In this document: positions 34,546 through 44,326 of the stretch, one piece after another
How positions within the stretch are numbered: the stretch's first letter is position 1
How the letters are laid out: the number at the start of each line of letters is the position of its first letter
Source of the DNA: Pseudomonas sp. R76
GTDB lineage: Bacteria > Pseudomonadota > Gammaproteobacteria > Pseudomonadales > Pseudomonadaceae
DNA length: 64,000 nt
Assembly: GCF_009834565.1 (NCBI RefSeq)
Contig: NZ_CP019428.1
Location: forward strand, 186,001-250,000
Direction: 5' to 3'
Notes under the pieces: model-generated
Databases searched by the model: none
What the model was told of the DNA's origin: nothing
Seen by the model: only the letters and a program-made list of their open reading frames with translations
Made by a program: the position numbers and the translations under genes

Positions 34546-36620
34546 ACGGATTTTTTACCGGCTTCCCGCCCGCTCGCGACTGGTTCTACGGGGTGCGTAC
34601 GTTCGCCGCGTCGATGATCGCGCTGTACATCGCCATGCTCATGCAAATGCCGCGTCCGTATTGGGCGATGGCCACGGTGTATATCGTCTCCAGCCCATTT
34701 GTCGGCCCCACCAGCTCCAAGGCGCTGTACCGCGCCATCGGCACCTTCATGGGCGCGGCGGCGGCGGTGGTTTTTGTGCCGATGTTCGTGCAGTCGCCGT
34801 ATGTGCTGGTGGTGGTGATTGCGCTGTGGACCGGCATTCTGCTGTTCCTGTCCATGCACCTGCGCACCGCCAACAACTATGCGCTGATGCTCGCCGGCTA
34901 CACCTTGCCGCTGATCGCGCTGCCCGTGGTGGATAACCCCCTGGCGGTGTGGGATGTGGCCGAGGCACGCACCGAAGAAATCTTCCTCGGCATCGCCGTG
35001 GCGGCCGTGGTGGGCGCGATGTTCTGGCCGCGTCGCCTGATGCCAGTGTTCGACGGCTCGGTGGCCAAGTGGTTTGCCGACGCGCAGGTCTACAGCCTGC
35101 GCTTCTTCACGCGCAATGTGGACACCGAAGAAATCAGCACGCTGCGCAGCGGCATGGTCGCCACGTTCAACACCCTCGAATTGATGATCGGCCAGTTGCC
35201 CCACGAAGGCGCGCGCCCGCAGACGGTGCGTAACACCAAGGAACTGCGCGGGCGCATGATTCACCTGCTGCCGGTGGTGGATGCGCTCGACGATGCGCTG
35301 TATGCCATCGAACACCGCGCGCCGGAGTTTCTTGAGCGCATCACGCCGGTGCTGGAGGCCACCCGCCAATGGCTGGAAACCACCACGCAAATTGCCCCGC
35401 TGGAAAGCTGGCGCGTGCTGCGTGATCAGGTCGACGCCCTGCAACCCCAAGGCGAAGCGCTGGACGACCGTCACACGCTGCTGTTCTCCAACGCGCTGTA
35501 TCGCCTGGGGGAGTGGATCGACCTGTGGCAAGACTGCCGCAGCCTGCAAGCCGCCATCCAGTGCGAAAGCCAGGACACCTGGCGCGCCGTGTACCGCCAC
35601 TGGCGCCTGGGCCGGCTTACGCCGTTCCTCGACCGTGGCCTGATGTTCTACTCGGCGTTCTCCACCGTCACCGCGATCATCGTCGCCTCGGTGTTGTGGA
35701 TTCTGCTGGGCTGGACCGACGGCGGCAGCGCAGTGATTCTGGCAGCCGTGGCGTGCAGCTTTTTCGCCTCGATGGACGACCCGGCGCCGCAGATCTACCG
35801 GTTCTTTTTCTGGACCGCGATGTCGGTGTTGTTCGCCAGCCTCTACCTGTTTCTGGTGCTGCCGAACCTGCACGATTTCCCGATGCTGGTGCTGGCGTTT
35901 GCGGTGCCGTTTATTTGCATCGGCACGCTCACCGTGCAGCCGCGTTTCTACCTCGGCATGCTGCTGACGCTGGTGAACACCTCGTCGTTTATCAGCATCC
36001 AGGGCGCGTATGACGCGGACTTCCTGAACTTTGCCAACGTCAACCTGGCCGGGCCTGTGGGCCTGTTGTTCGCCTTTGTGTGGACGTTGATTGCGCGGCC
36101 GTTCGGCGCCGAACTCGCGGCCAAGCGCCTGACCCGCTTCAGCTGGCGCGACATCGTCACCCTGACCGAGCCTGCGACCTTGGCCGAACACCGGCACATG
36201 GCCGCGCAAATGCTCGACCGCCTGATGCAGCACCTGCCGCGCCTGGCGCTGATCAACCAGGACACCGGCACCGCCCTGCGTGATTTGCGCGTGGCACTGA
36301 ACCTGCTCGACCTGCTGGCGTACTCGCCACGCATCTACGGCGTGCCACGGGTGTTGCTCAACCAGGTTGTCGAAGGCGTTGGCGGTTACTTCAAGGCGTG
36401 CCTGAAGGCCGGTGAACGCTTGCCCGCGCCGAGCGGTCTGCTGATGACACTCGACCGCACGCGCCGCGCCCTCAACGGCCAAGGCTTGCAAGACGAAGAC
36501 GATACCCGCCTGCATCTGCTGCACGCACTGGCCGGCTTGCGCCTGTCGTTGCTGCCGGGCGTGGAATTAATTGGCGGCACCGAAATGGAAGCGCCGCTGC
36601 CTGATGGAGCGCCTTTATGA
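34542..36620 (+). CDS. FUSC-family (AaeB-like) efflux inner-membrane protein
   Basis: This 692-residue protein of the fusaric-acid-resistance/AaeB family has two similar halves, each with a cluster of TM helices (about 20-165 and 365-500), followed by cytoplasmic helical regions. The start is TTG overlapping the marR stop. With DUF1656, HlyD and NodT-type genes directly after it, the operon has the layout used for export of aromatic acids and other toxic compounds. Confidence 0.92.
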   Translation: MNGFFTGFPPARDWFYGVRTFAASMIALYIAMLMQMPRPYWAMATVYIVSSPFVGPTSSKALYRAIGTFMGAAAAVVFVPMFVQSPYVLVVVIALWTGILLFLSMHLRTANNYALMLAGYTLPLIALPVVDNPLAVWDVAEARTEEIFLGIAVAAVVGAMFWPRRLMPVFDGSVAKWFADAQVYSLRFFTRNVDTEEISTLRSGMVATFNTLELMIGQLPHEGARPQTVRNTKELRGRMIHLLPVVDALDDALYAIEHRAPEFLERITPVLEATRQWLETTTQIAPLESWRVLRDQVDALQPQGEALDDRHTLLFSNALYRLGEWIDLWQDCRSLQAAIQCESQDTWRAVYRHWRLGRLTPFLDRGLMFYSAFSTVTAIIVASVLWILLGWTDGGSAVILAAVACSFFASMDDPAPQIYRFFFWTAMSVLFASLYLFLVLPNLHDFPMLVLAFAVPFICIGTLTVQPRFYLGMLLTLVNTSSFISIQGAYDADFLNFANVNLAGPVGLLFAFVWTLIARPFGAELAAKRLTRFSWRDIVTLTEPATLAEHRHMAAQMLDRLMQHLPRLALINQDTGTALRDLRVALNLLDLLAYSPRIYGVPRVLLNQVVEGVGGYFKACLKAGERLPAPSGLLMTLDRTRRALNGQGLQDEDDTRLHLLHALAGLRLSLLPGVELIGGTEMEAPLPDGAPL

Positions 36621-36826
36621 TCGGTGATCTGGATATCAGCGGGGTGTTCCTGCCCACGCTGCTGGTGTTGATGGGCATTACGTACGTGTTGTTTCTGGTG
36701 GTGCACGGGCTGTTGACGCGCATTCACTTCTATCGCCTGGTCTGGCACCGGGCATTGTTCAATGTGGGGCTCTACGCGCTGTTGCTGGGCGCGGTGGACT
36801 CACTCAGTCGATACCTCATGACATGA
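36617..36826 (+). CDS. DUF1656 small membrane protein
   Basis: This 69-residue protein has two TM segments (about 9-30 and 47-66) and the DUF1656 start IGDLDISGVFLPTLL. It is the standard small partner (AaeX-like) between FUSC and HlyD genes. It overlaps both neighbours by 4 bp. Confidence 0.9.
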   Translation: MIGDLDISGVFLPTLLVLMGITYVLFLVVHGLLTRIHFYRLVWHRALFNVGLYALLLGAVDSLSRYLMT

Positions 36827-37731
36827 AAAAACCTTTTTTGACCATCGGCCGTGTTGTCCTGACGTTATTGATAGTGACCTTCGCTGTCGTCGTTGTGTGG
36901 CGCATGGTCATGTACTACATGTTTGCGCCCTGGACCCGTGACGGGCATATCCGTGCCGACATTGTGCAGATCGCCCCGGACGTGTCCGGGTTGATCCAGC
37001 AAGTCGACGTGCGCGACAACCAGCTCGTGACCAAAGGCCAGGTGCTCTTCGCCGTCGACCAGGACCGCTTCAAGCTGGCGCTGCGCCAAGCCCAGGCCGC
37101 CGTGGCCGACCGCCAGGAAACCCTGGCGCAGGCCCAGCGCGAGTACAAGCGTAACCGTGGCCTTGGCAACCTGGTGCCGAGCGAGCAGCTGGAAGAAAGC
37201 CAATCCCGCGTGGCCCGTGCCCAATCGGCCCTGGCCGAGGCGCAGGTGACGGTGGACGCCGCCCAACTCAACCTCGACCGCTCGGTGATCCGCAGCCCGG
37301 TGGACGGCTACGTCAACGACCGCGCGCCGCGTGCTCAGGAGTTTGTCACCGCCGGGCGCCCGGTGTTGTCGGTGGTGGACAGCAACTCGTTCCACATCGA
37401 CGGCTACTTCGAGGAGACCAAGCTCGACGGTATTCACGTCGGCATGGCCGTCGACATCCGTGTGATTGGTGACAACGCACGCTTGCGTGGCCATGTGCAG
37501 AGCATCGTCGCCGGTATCGAAGACCGCGACCGCAGCAGCGGCTCCAACCTGTTGCCTAACGTCAACCCGGCGTTCAGCTGGGTGCGGCTGGCCCAGCGGA
37601 TTCCGGTGCGCATCGCCTTCGATGATGTGCCGGCAGACTTCCGCATGATCGCCGGGCGTACGGCGACGGTGTCGATCATCGACGACGAGACCGCCGCCAA
37701 AGAAAAAGCCCGGCAGGGAGAAAAACCATGA
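36823..37731 (+). CDS. HlyD-family (AaeA-like) efflux adaptor
   Basis: This 302-residue periplasmic adaptor has one N-terminal TM (about 8-30), then MFAPWTRDGHIRADIVQIAPDVSG, characteristic of AaeA-type adaptors. A short coiled-coil hairpin (about 80-145) and a barrel with VIRSPVDGYVNDR follow. It is coupled to DUF1656 and to the channel gene through ATGA overlaps. Confidence 0.92.
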   Translation: MKKPFLTIGRVVLTLLIVTFAVVVVWRMVMYYMFAPWTRDGHIRADIVQIAPDVSGLIQQVDVRDNQLVTKGQVLFAVDQDRFKLALRQAQAAVADRQETLAQAQREYKRNRGLGNLVPSEQLEESQSRVARAQSALAEAQVTVDAAQLNLDRSVIRSPVDGYVNDRAPRAQEFVTAGRPVLSVVDSNSFHIDGYFEETKLDGIHVGMAVDIRVIGDNARLRGHVQSIVAGIEDRDRSSGSNLLPNVNPAFSWVRLAQRIPVRIAFDDVPADFRMIAGRTATVSIIDDETAAKEKARQGEKP

Positions 37732-39176
37732 AACCGGCGGCGCTGCTGGCCACGGCCGGCTTGGGTTTGCTGCTGTCGGCCTGCCAGGTAGTCGGCCCGG
37801 ATTACACACTGCCGGAGAAGTCCGCCATCAACCGTGGCGACCTGCAAGGGCAGATCGCGGGCGAGGGCCACAACGTGGTGTCGGCGCCGGTGCCGGCCGA
37901 CTGGTGGAAACTCTACAAGGACCCGCGCCTGGATGAGCTGGTGCGTCAGGCCATGGCGTCCAACACCGACTTGCGTGTGGCCGCCGCCAACCTGCAACGC
38001 GCACGCTTCCAGACCCAAGAGGCGCAATCCGCCGGTGGTTGGAGCGCTGGCGCAAAAGCTGAGGCCCAGCGTTTGCAGGAGTCGGGCGAAGCCTATTTGC
38101 TGACCGAAAAAGTCCCGGTGGCCAATATCGGCAGCGCCAGCATCAGCACGTCCTACCAGTTTGACTTGTTCGGCACCTTGCAACGCGGCATCGAAAGCGC
38201 CCAGGCCACCACCGACGCCGCTCAGGCTGCTGCGGATATTGCGCGCATTACGCTGGTCGCCGACGTGGTGCGCTCCTACACCCAAGTGTGTGCGGCCAAC
38301 GAAGAACTGGCGATTGCCAACGAGTCCCTCGACCTGCAGGCCCAGAGCACCAAGCTCACCCAACGGCTGCGCGACGCCGGGCGCGGTGATGAAACCCAGG
38401 TGACCCGTTCGCAAACCCAATACAAATCCTTGCGTGCCGACATGCCGCGCTACGAAGCAGCGCGTCAGGCAGGCTTGTTCCGTTTGTCGATGCTGCTGGC
38501 CAAGCCGGTCGACCAACTGCCGTCGGGCACCGGCACCTGCGCCGAGCTGCCGCACATCGCCCAGTTGCTGCCGGTGGGTGACGGCGCCGCGTTGCTCAAG
38601 CGCCGCCCCGACATTCGCCAGGCCGAACGCCAACTGGCCGCCGCCACCGCGCGTATCGGCGTGGCCACCGGCGCGCTGTACCCGGACATCAGCATCGGCG
38701 CCACGGTGGGCACCGTCGGTATTCTTGACGACTTGGGCACGCCGGCCACCAACCGCTGGGGCTTTGGCCCGTTGATCAGCTGGTCGGTGCCGACCAACGG
38801 CGCCCGCGCGCGCATCCACGAAGCCGAAGCCGCCACCCAGGGCGCCCTGGCGCACTTCGACGGCGTGGTGCTCAACGCCATCCGCGAAACCCAGACCGGC
38901 CTTGCGCAGTACACCGCGCAGTTGCAACGCCGCGACGCGCTGGCCGATGCCGGTGCGTCCGCCAAGGAAGCGTCGGAGCAGACGCACCGCTTCTTCCAGG
39001 CCGGTCGCGCGTCGTTCCTGGCCGACCTGCAAGCCACGCGCACCTACACCGATGTGCGTGCGCAACTGGCGGCGGCGAACACCCAGGTTGCCATGAGCCA
39101 GATCGATCTGTTCCTGGCCCTGGGCGGTGGTTGGGAAAGCGGACGAACGCAAGCGTCACAGCCCGGCAAACCCTGA
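37728..39176 (+). CDS. NodT/OprM-family outer-membrane efflux lipoprotein
   Basis: This 482-residue outer-membrane channel has a lipoprotein signal peptide with lipobox LLSAC (Cys19) and the following VVGPDY motif. Two efflux repeats include LLKRRPDIRQAERQLAAAT and a C-terminal GGGWESG. It is the last gene of the MarR-FUSC operon and the second NodT-type channel in the window. The two channels are clearly different in sequence. Confidence 0.92.
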   Translation: MKPAALLATAGLGLLLSACQVVGPDYTLPEKSAINRGDLQGQIAGEGHNVVSAPVPADWWKLYKDPRLDELVRQAMASNTDLRVAAANLQRARFQTQEAQSAGGWSAGAKAEAQRLQESGEAYLLTEKVPVANIGSASISTSYQFDLFGTLQRGIESAQATTDAAQAAADIARITLVADVVRSYTQVCAANEELAIANESLDLQAQSTKLTQRLRDAGRGDETQVTRSQTQYKSLRADMPRYEAARQAGLFRLSMLLAKPVDQLPSGTGTCAELPHIAQLLPVGDGAALLKRRPDIRQAERQLAAATARIGVATGALYPDISIGATVGTVGILDDLGTPATNRWGFGPLISWSVPTNGARARIHEAEAATQGALAHFDGVVLNAIRETQTGLAQYTAQLQRRDALADAGASAKEASEQTHRFFQAGRASFLADLQATRTYTDVRAQLAAANTQVAMSQIDLFLALGGGWESGRTQASQPGKP

Positions 39177-39192
39177 GCTAAAAGCTATGCTT

Positions 39193-39226
39193 TGTCAGGT
39201 GAGCCGCGGTGACGGCTTACCTGACA
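39193..39226 (+). terminator. Hairpin ending the FUSC efflux operon
   Basis: TGTCAGGT (39193-39200) pairs perfectly with ACCTGACA (39219-39226), and the inner AGCC/GGCT bases extend the stem. It begins 16 bases after the channel stop. There is no T-run, so it may be a weak terminator or an mRNA-end stabiliser. Confidence 0.5.
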
Positions 39227-39257
39227 CTGCTCGCGTTTGCTCATGGGGATTCCAATA

Positions 39258-39890
39258 ATGAAAAACCCTTATGCTCCCGCTTTCTGGTGCGTGCTCTTCG
39301 CACTGGTGTTGTTATCGGCTGCCTACTTCTACGGCGTCATGCTTGCCCATCAACTCGACAAGGCCATGGTGTTCCTCGACAGCGCGTGCCTGGTGATCGG
39401 CACCTTGTCCATCGGCGTGGTGGCGTGGGCGTCTTACCAAAACCAACGGGTGAAACGAAGACTGCTCGAACAGGGCAAGACCCGCGTGGCGATCTGGGAC
39501 ACCAAAGTCGCTTTGCGCCGTGTCGAAACCGTGTTCGACCGCTATTTCTGGGGCAGTTACTGGCAGCCAGGCCGCACCTTCCAGGAAGTCATGGGCGAAC
39601 TCACCGGCACGCCCCTGGAAAAAAGCCTCGAAGCCCTGAAAAAACAATGTGTGTTGCTCGACCAGCAGGTCGCCGACGGTAGGCATTGGCTGAATAACGC
39701 CCGGGAATTGTCCGACGTGGCCAACGCCATGGCCCGTGAGCGCTATCAACTGGATTTCTGTAACCCCAAGGCCGACACCCCGAGCAATGCCGTGATACAC
39801 CGCGAGTTTGAGGTGTTGGTGTACACCTGGACCGCACGCTTGAAGAGTTTTGATCACCAGCTCGATGAGATTGAATTGGAGTACACGTGA
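39258..39890 (+). CDS. Two-TM membrane protein of unknown function
   Basis: This protein of about 210 residues has two TM segments (about 8-30 and 43-60), then a cytoplasmic helical domain with LRRVETVFDRYFWGSYW and a C-terminal coiled-coil-like part. The ATG at 39258 is preceded by GGGGA. It is not part of the efflux operon, being separated by a hairpin. I do not recognise the family. Confidence 0.62.
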   Translation: MKNPYAPAFWCVLFALVLLSAAYFYGVMLAHQLDKAMVFLDSACLVIGTLSIGVVAWASYQNQRVKRRLLEQGKTRVAIWDTKVALRRVETVFDRYFWGSYWQPGRTFQEVMGELTGTPLEKSLEALKKQCVLLDQQVADGRHWLNNARELSDVANAMARERYQLDFCNPKADTPSNAVIHREFEVLVYTWTARLKSFDHQLDEIELEYT

Positions 39891-40037
39891 ACCAACTGCA
39901 GGCCTGACCCCTCTGAAAAGCTGGGCCGTTCGCGGCCGCCAGTGCTAATCTTCCCCCGTTTTCGGCGGGCTTGAGCCAACCCCCTCGGGGTTCAAGGAAG
40001 ACAGCCCACTTCTCACAGGATTTGATCAGGTCACTTC

Positions 40038-41534
40038 ATGAATAAGCCAGCAGTTGTTCTTTTGGGTTTCGTTGTCGCCGTCGGCGTCGTCAGTGCAGGC
40101 GGCGCCTGGTACACCGGTAAGCAGCTGGAGCCGGTGTTGCAAACCGCGATCCAGAGCGCCAACAAGGAACTGCAGACCTCCATGGCCGGCGTCGACGGCA
40201 ACGTGAGCCTGGAGCTGGTGTCCCTGGACCGTGGCCTGTTCAGCAGCACCGCGCACTACCGCCTCAAAGGGCAGGGCAGTGTGTTCGGTGAAGACAACCC
40301 GAACCCTGAACTGCTGTTCGTCGACCACATCGAACACGGCCCGCTGCCGTTTTCGCGTCTGGTGTCGCTGAAATGGCTGCCGGTCATGGCCACCAGTCAC
40401 TACGCGCTGGAAAAAAACGCCACCACCGAAAAATGGTTCGCCGCCAGCAAAGACGTGTCGCCGCTTAAAGGCGTGGCCAATATCGGCTACAACCGCTCCG
40501 TCGATGGCAACGTCGAGCTGCTGCCTCTGGAGCTCAAGGACGACAAGTCTTCGGTGAGCTTCTCCGGCGCCAACCTGGACTTCGACAGCAGCGCCGAAGG
40601 CCAGAAGGTCAAGGCCAACGGTTACATGAACAGCCTGAAAGTCGCGGTAATCGACGCCAATGGCGTGCCGTTCGACGCTGAGCTGTCCGGCCTGACCGTG
40701 GCCAGCAACCTGGAAAAATCCAGCTTCGGTTTCTACACCGGGCAGAACACCGTTGAGCTGACCGACACCAAAGTCACCTTCGGCCCACAGAAAGCCGTGC
40801 TGACCCTCAAGGGTTTCGAGCAGAAAGACACCAGCGAAACCAAGGACAACAACCTGGCCGGCCGCATTGACTACAAGATCGACGAGATCGGCTACCAAGG
40901 TAAGCCTGTGGGCTCGGCCGCGATGGCCCTGAGCATGAAGAACGTCGATATTCCGGCCATGCTGGTGCTGACCAAGCTGTACCAGGACAAGATGCAGCCG
41001 GTGCAAGCCGCTGCCGCTGCCGGCCAGCCGGTGCCTGAGCTGCAACTGACCGAAGCCGAGCAGACCCTGGCCGAGACCAACGTCAACCAGGTGCTGGCTG
41101 CCAAGCCGCAAGTGGCGGTGGAAAACCTGTCGTTGAAAACCACCCACGGCGAAAGCAAATTCAACCTGATCGTGGACCTGACCAAACCCGCTTCGATGGA
41201 GCTGCCGCCGGTTGAGCTGGGCAAGCAGGTCATCGCACTGCTGGATGCCAACCTGACCCTGTCCAAGCCCATGATTGCCGACGTTGCTGCCCTGCAAGCG
41301 CAAGTAGGCGGCGTGACCGACCCTAAAGCCATCGAGCAGCAATCCCAGGGGGCGGCCGAGATGGTCAGCGGCCTGGCCGTCGGCACGCAACTGGCGACCC
41401 TGGTGGGCACTGACGTGGTTTCCAAGCTGCATTACGCCAACAATGAAGTGACCTTCAACGGCCAGAAGATGACCGTAGAGCAATTCATTGGCTTTGTGAT
41501 GGCCAAAGTGGGTGCTGTCAGCGGCGCGCAGTAA
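40038..41534 (+). CDS. YdgA-like DUF945 exported protein
   Basis: This 498-residue protein has an N-terminal signal/anchor (KPAVVLLGFVVAVGVVSAGGAWYTGKQ) followed by the DUF945 pattern: LDRGLFSSTAHYRL, DHIEHGPLPFSRL and repeated beta-rich segments. Members are periplasmic proteins anchored to the inner membrane, with a suggested link to envelope lipid or AsmA-like functions. The mechanism is not established. A hairpin occupies the region between 39970 and 39996 upstream, and an IR follows the stop. Confidence 0.78.
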   Translation: MNKPAVVLLGFVVAVGVVSAGGAWYTGKQLEPVLQTAIQSANKELQTSMAGVDGNVSLELVSLDRGLFSSTAHYRLKGQGSVFGEDNPNPELLFVDHIEHGPLPFSRLVSLKWLPVMATSHYALEKNATTEKWFAASKDVSPLKGVANIGYNRSVDGNVELLPLELKDDKSSVSFSGANLDFDSSAEGQKVKANGYMNSLKVAVIDANGVPFDAELSGLTVASNLEKSSFGFYTGQNTVELTDTKVTFGPQKAVLTLKGFEQKDTSETKDNNLAGRIDYKIDEIGYQGKPVGSAAMALSMKNVDIPAMLVLTKLYQDKMQPVQAAAAAGQPVPELQLTEAEQTLAETNVNQVLAAKPQVAVENLSLKTTHGESKFNLIVDLTKPASMELPPVELGKQVIALLDANLTLSKPMIADVAALQAQVGGVTDPKAIEQQSQGAAEMVSGLAVGTQLATLVGTDVVSKLHYANNEVTFNGQKMTVEQFIGFVMAKVGAVSGAQ

Positions 41535-41654
41535 GATTTCCGACACCAGTCGGAAATAAATAATTGGGGGAGCAGGGTTGCCTGAGGCAGCGGTCAAACA
41601 GTCGGCGTATACGCCGACGGTGACCGGTCAGCTCGGGTAAGTCTGCTCCCCCAT
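41534..41654. repeat. Nested palindromes between the DUF945 gene and pga
   Basis: A hairpin directly at the stop (ATTTCCGAC, 41534-41542, with GTCGGAAAT, 41547-41555) is followed by an outer inverted repeat GGGGGAGCAG/CTGCTCCCCC. Inside this lies an 18-bp perfect palindrome, GTCGGCGTATACGCCGAC, near 41600. It is probably a terminator plus a REP-like element of a family different from the others here. Confidence 0.6.
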
Positions 41655-41671
41655 TGGCTTTTCTGGTGGGT

Positions 41672-41833
41672 GGGCAATTCTGAACAATTGTTCTGAATTG
41701 GGCCTTTCCCTACATTCCTAGGGGATAGTTCCTACAGGAAAGCTAGGTCGGGTCACTAGACGCCGACACCCTGATGCAAAACGCTCAGGACCACCTATCG
41801 TTACAGCTTTCCGTGTGTAAGGAAGCTCACGAT
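41672..41833 (+). promoter_or_regulatory. pga promoter and leader region
   Basis: Upstream of pgaA is the palindrome GAACAATTGTTC (41682-41693), framed by direct TTCTGAA repeats. The leader then has several GGA trinucleotides, including one in CAGGAAAG and one in the AAGGAAG ribosome site of pgaA. This recalls CsrA/RsmA control of pgaABCD in E. coli. No -35/-10 is assigned. Confidence 0.4.
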
Positions 41834-44314
41834 ATGCTGCGAAACCTACCACTCAGTGCTTCAGGCCGGTTGCGACTGCTCATCGGTGCGGCCTTGTGCA
41901 GTCAACTGCTGATGCCCAGCCTCGCGTTTGCAGACCCTGCCTACGACGCCTTGATCATTCAGGCGCGCAACGGCAACTTCACGCCAGCCCTCACGCAACT
42001 GCGCCAACTGCCGTCCGAGCGCCAGACGCCGGGCCAGATCAGCGATCACATTGTGATTGCCGGCTGGGCCGGGCAAGACGCCGAAGTGCTGAAGGTGTAC
42101 GAGGCCCAGGGCAAGAATCGCAACCTGACCACCCAGGCGCTCGCCACGGTGGCTCGTACTTATCGCAATCAAAAGCAGTGGCCGCAGGCCTTGGCGGTGT
42201 ATCAGCAGGCGCTGCTGCGCGAGCCGAATAATGTTGACCTGCAACTGGGCCAGGCGCTGACCCAGGCCGACGGCGGCCAAACCAATGAAGCGGTGCAACG
42301 CACACGGGCACTGGTGGCGGCGCAACCGAATGACCCCAACCGCCGCATGGCGCTGGGCTATGCGCTGACCCGCGCGGGCTTGAACTACGACGCGCTGTTC
42401 GAGTTCGACCAAGCCTTTATCCGCGCCGGCGACAAACCCGAAGTGGTCCGCGAATACATCGTCGCGCTGCAAAAGGCGCGGCTGCCGGAACCGGCGTTGC
42501 GCCTGTCGGCCAAACACCCGGGCGTGCTCGACGCGGTGACCCAGCGCCGCCTGGAAGGCGACCTCGCCGCCGAGCGCGTGCGCATGGCCGAGTTCGCCAC
42601 GCGCACCGAAAAAGAACGCTACGTGATCGCCGATCGCGCCCTTGATGACTACGACAAACTGCTCGCGCGCTGGACCCCAGACCCCAGCGCACACGACGAC
42701 GTGGTGCGCTGGCGCATCGACCGGCTGGGCGCCCTCAAGGCGCGCGCGCGCACCGCTGAAGTGATCCGCGACTACGAAACCCTCAAGGGCGAAGGCGTGC
42801 AATTGCCAACCTACGCCGTGCGCTGGGTAGCCGCCGCTTACCTCGATCAACGCCAGCCGGAAAAAGCCGAGCCGTTGTATCGCCAGGCGCTGACGGCCCC
42901 CGACGCCGACCCCGGCGATCACGTCGAAGACAGCACCGCGTTGTTCTACTCGCTGCTGGAAAGCGACAAAGTGATGGAGGCGCGCGAAGTCGCCAGCAAC
43001 CTGGCCAACACCCAGAACCCTCGCGTCGAACTCAAGGGCTTGCCCATCGGCAACCCCAACGACAGCTGGATGGATGCGCAACAATTGTCGGCCCAGGCTG
43101 GCACTTACGGCGGTGACCTGCCGGGCAGCGAAACCGGCCTGGAAGCCTTGGTGGCCAAAGCCCCGGGCAACGTCGGCCTGCGCCTGGCCCAGGCCGATAT
43201 GTACCGCGCCCGCGATTGGCCGCGCCGCGCCGAAGGCACGCTCAAGGAAACCGAGGCCCAGGCCCCGCGTGATATCGGCCTGGAAGTGTCCCAGGCCTAC
43301 ACCGCCATGGACCTGCAGGAATGGCGGCAAATGGACGCGCTGACCGACGACGTGCTGGCCCGCAACCCGGACAGCCGCCAAGTGCAGCGCTTGAGCCGCC
43401 TGCGCGATGTGCATGACATGGCCGAACTGCGTGTCGAAGCCTACACCGGCAAAAGCTACGGCGGTGGCGGCAACAATGACGTTGGCGCAGTCGCGGGCAG
43501 CCGTGACTGGGGCATTGAAAGTCGGATTTACACCCCACCCATCGACGAAGACTGGCGCGTGTTCGCCGGTGCCGGGTATGCCACGGCTGACTTTACCGAA
43601 GGCACCGGCCAGCATCGCTGGCAAGTCGTGGGCGTGGAGCGGCGCACCCGCGACATGACGCTCGAAGCCGAAGTCTCCAACCACTCCTACGGTTATGGCT
43701 CCAAGCAAGGCGCGAGCGTGTCGATTGCCCGCGACATCAATGACAACTGGCAATACGGCGGCAGCCTCGGCTACCTGCTGACGACCACGCCATTGCGGGC
43801 GCTGAATGCCGACGTCACGGCCAACGGCGGCAGCGGTTTTATCCGCTGGCGCGCCAACGAAAGCCGTGAGTGGAAACTGTCCCTCAGCCCGTCGCACTTC
43901 AGCGACGGCAACAACCGGCTCGAAGCGCTGCTCACCGGCCGCGAGGGCATCTACAGCTCGCCGCATGTGCAAGTGGACCTGGGCCTGGAAGTCGGCGCCA
44001 GCCACAACACCAAGCAAGACACGGTGTACTTCAACCCGAAGTCTGACCTCAGCGTGTTGCCTACCGTTACCGTCAATCATGTGCTCTATCACCGCTACGA
44101 GACCCAGTGGAGTCAGCAGTTCCAAGTCGGTGCGGGTACCTATAGCCAGCGCGATTATTCCACCGGCGGTGTCGGTTTGATCGGCTACGGCCAACGCGTT
44201 CGCTGGAACGACGTGCTCGAAGCCGGCGCCAACCTGAGCCTGATCAGCCGACCTTATGACGGTGATCGCGAACGCGATCTGCGCTTGCTCATCGACCTCA
44301 CTTACCGTTTCTAG
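41834..44314 (+). CDS. pgaA: PgaA, outer-membrane PNAG export porin
   Basis: PgaA (826 residues from this start) exports poly-beta-1,6-N-acetylglucosamine. A signal peptide (ending LAFA) is followed by a periplasmic TPR superhelix (about 35-510). A C-terminal 16-strand beta-barrel starts near GSRDWGIESRIYTPP and ends DLRLLIDLTYRF with a terminal aromatic. I chose the ATG at 41834 because AAGGAAG lies upstream and the signal peptide begins there; an ATG 60 bases earlier gives a non-signal extension. First gene of pgaABCD. Confidence 0.93.
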   Translation: MLRNLPLSASGRLRLLIGAALCSQLLMPSLAFADPAYDALIIQARNGNFTPALTQLRQLPSERQTPGQISDHIVIAGWAGQDAEVLKVYEAQGKNRNLTTQALATVARTYRNQKQWPQALAVYQQALLREPNNVDLQLGQALTQADGGQTNEAVQRTRALVAAQPNDPNRRMALGYALTRAGLNYDALFEFDQAFIRAGDKPEVVREYIVALQKARLPEPALRLSAKHPGVLDAVTQRRLEGDLAAERVRMAEFATRTEKERYVIADRALDDYDKLLARWTPDPSAHDDVVRWRIDRLGALKARARTAEVIRDYETLKGEGVQLPTYAVRWVAAAYLDQRQPEKAEPLYRQALTAPDADPGDHVEDSTALFYSLLESDKVMEAREVASNLANTQNPRVELKGLPIGNPNDSWMDAQQLSAQAGTYGGDLPGSETGLEALVAKAPGNVGLRLAQADMYRARDWPRRAEGTLKETEAQAPRDIGLEVSQAYTAMDLQEWRQMDALTDDVLARNPDSRQVQRLSRLRDVHDMAELRVEAYTGKSYGGGGNNDVGAVAGSRDWGIESRIYTPPIDEDWRVFAGAGYATADFTEGTGQHRWQVVGVERRTRDMTLEAEVSNHSYGYGSKQGASVSIARDINDNWQYGGSLGYLLTTTPLRALNADVTANGGSGFIRWRANESREWKLSLSPSHFSDGNNRLEALLTGREGIYSSPHVQVDLGLEVGASHNTKQDTVYFNPKSDLSVLPTVTVNHVLYHRYETQWSQQFQVGAGTYSQRDYSTGGVGLIGYGQRVRWNDVLEAGANLSLISRPYDGDRERDLRLLIDLTYRF

Positions 44315-44326
44315 AAGAGCCTGACA

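Noticed and set aside
34344..36524. A minus-strand frame of 726 codons across the FUSC gene
   Set aside because: It is antisense to a clear FUSC gene, and its His- and Gln-rich composition is typical of shadows in G+C-rich DNA.
39970..39996. Hairpin CTTGA..AACCCC/GGGGTT..CAAG before the DUF945 gene as a terminator
   Set aside because: It is a good stem but has no T-run and lies close to the next start, so I could not tell a terminator from a leader structure.
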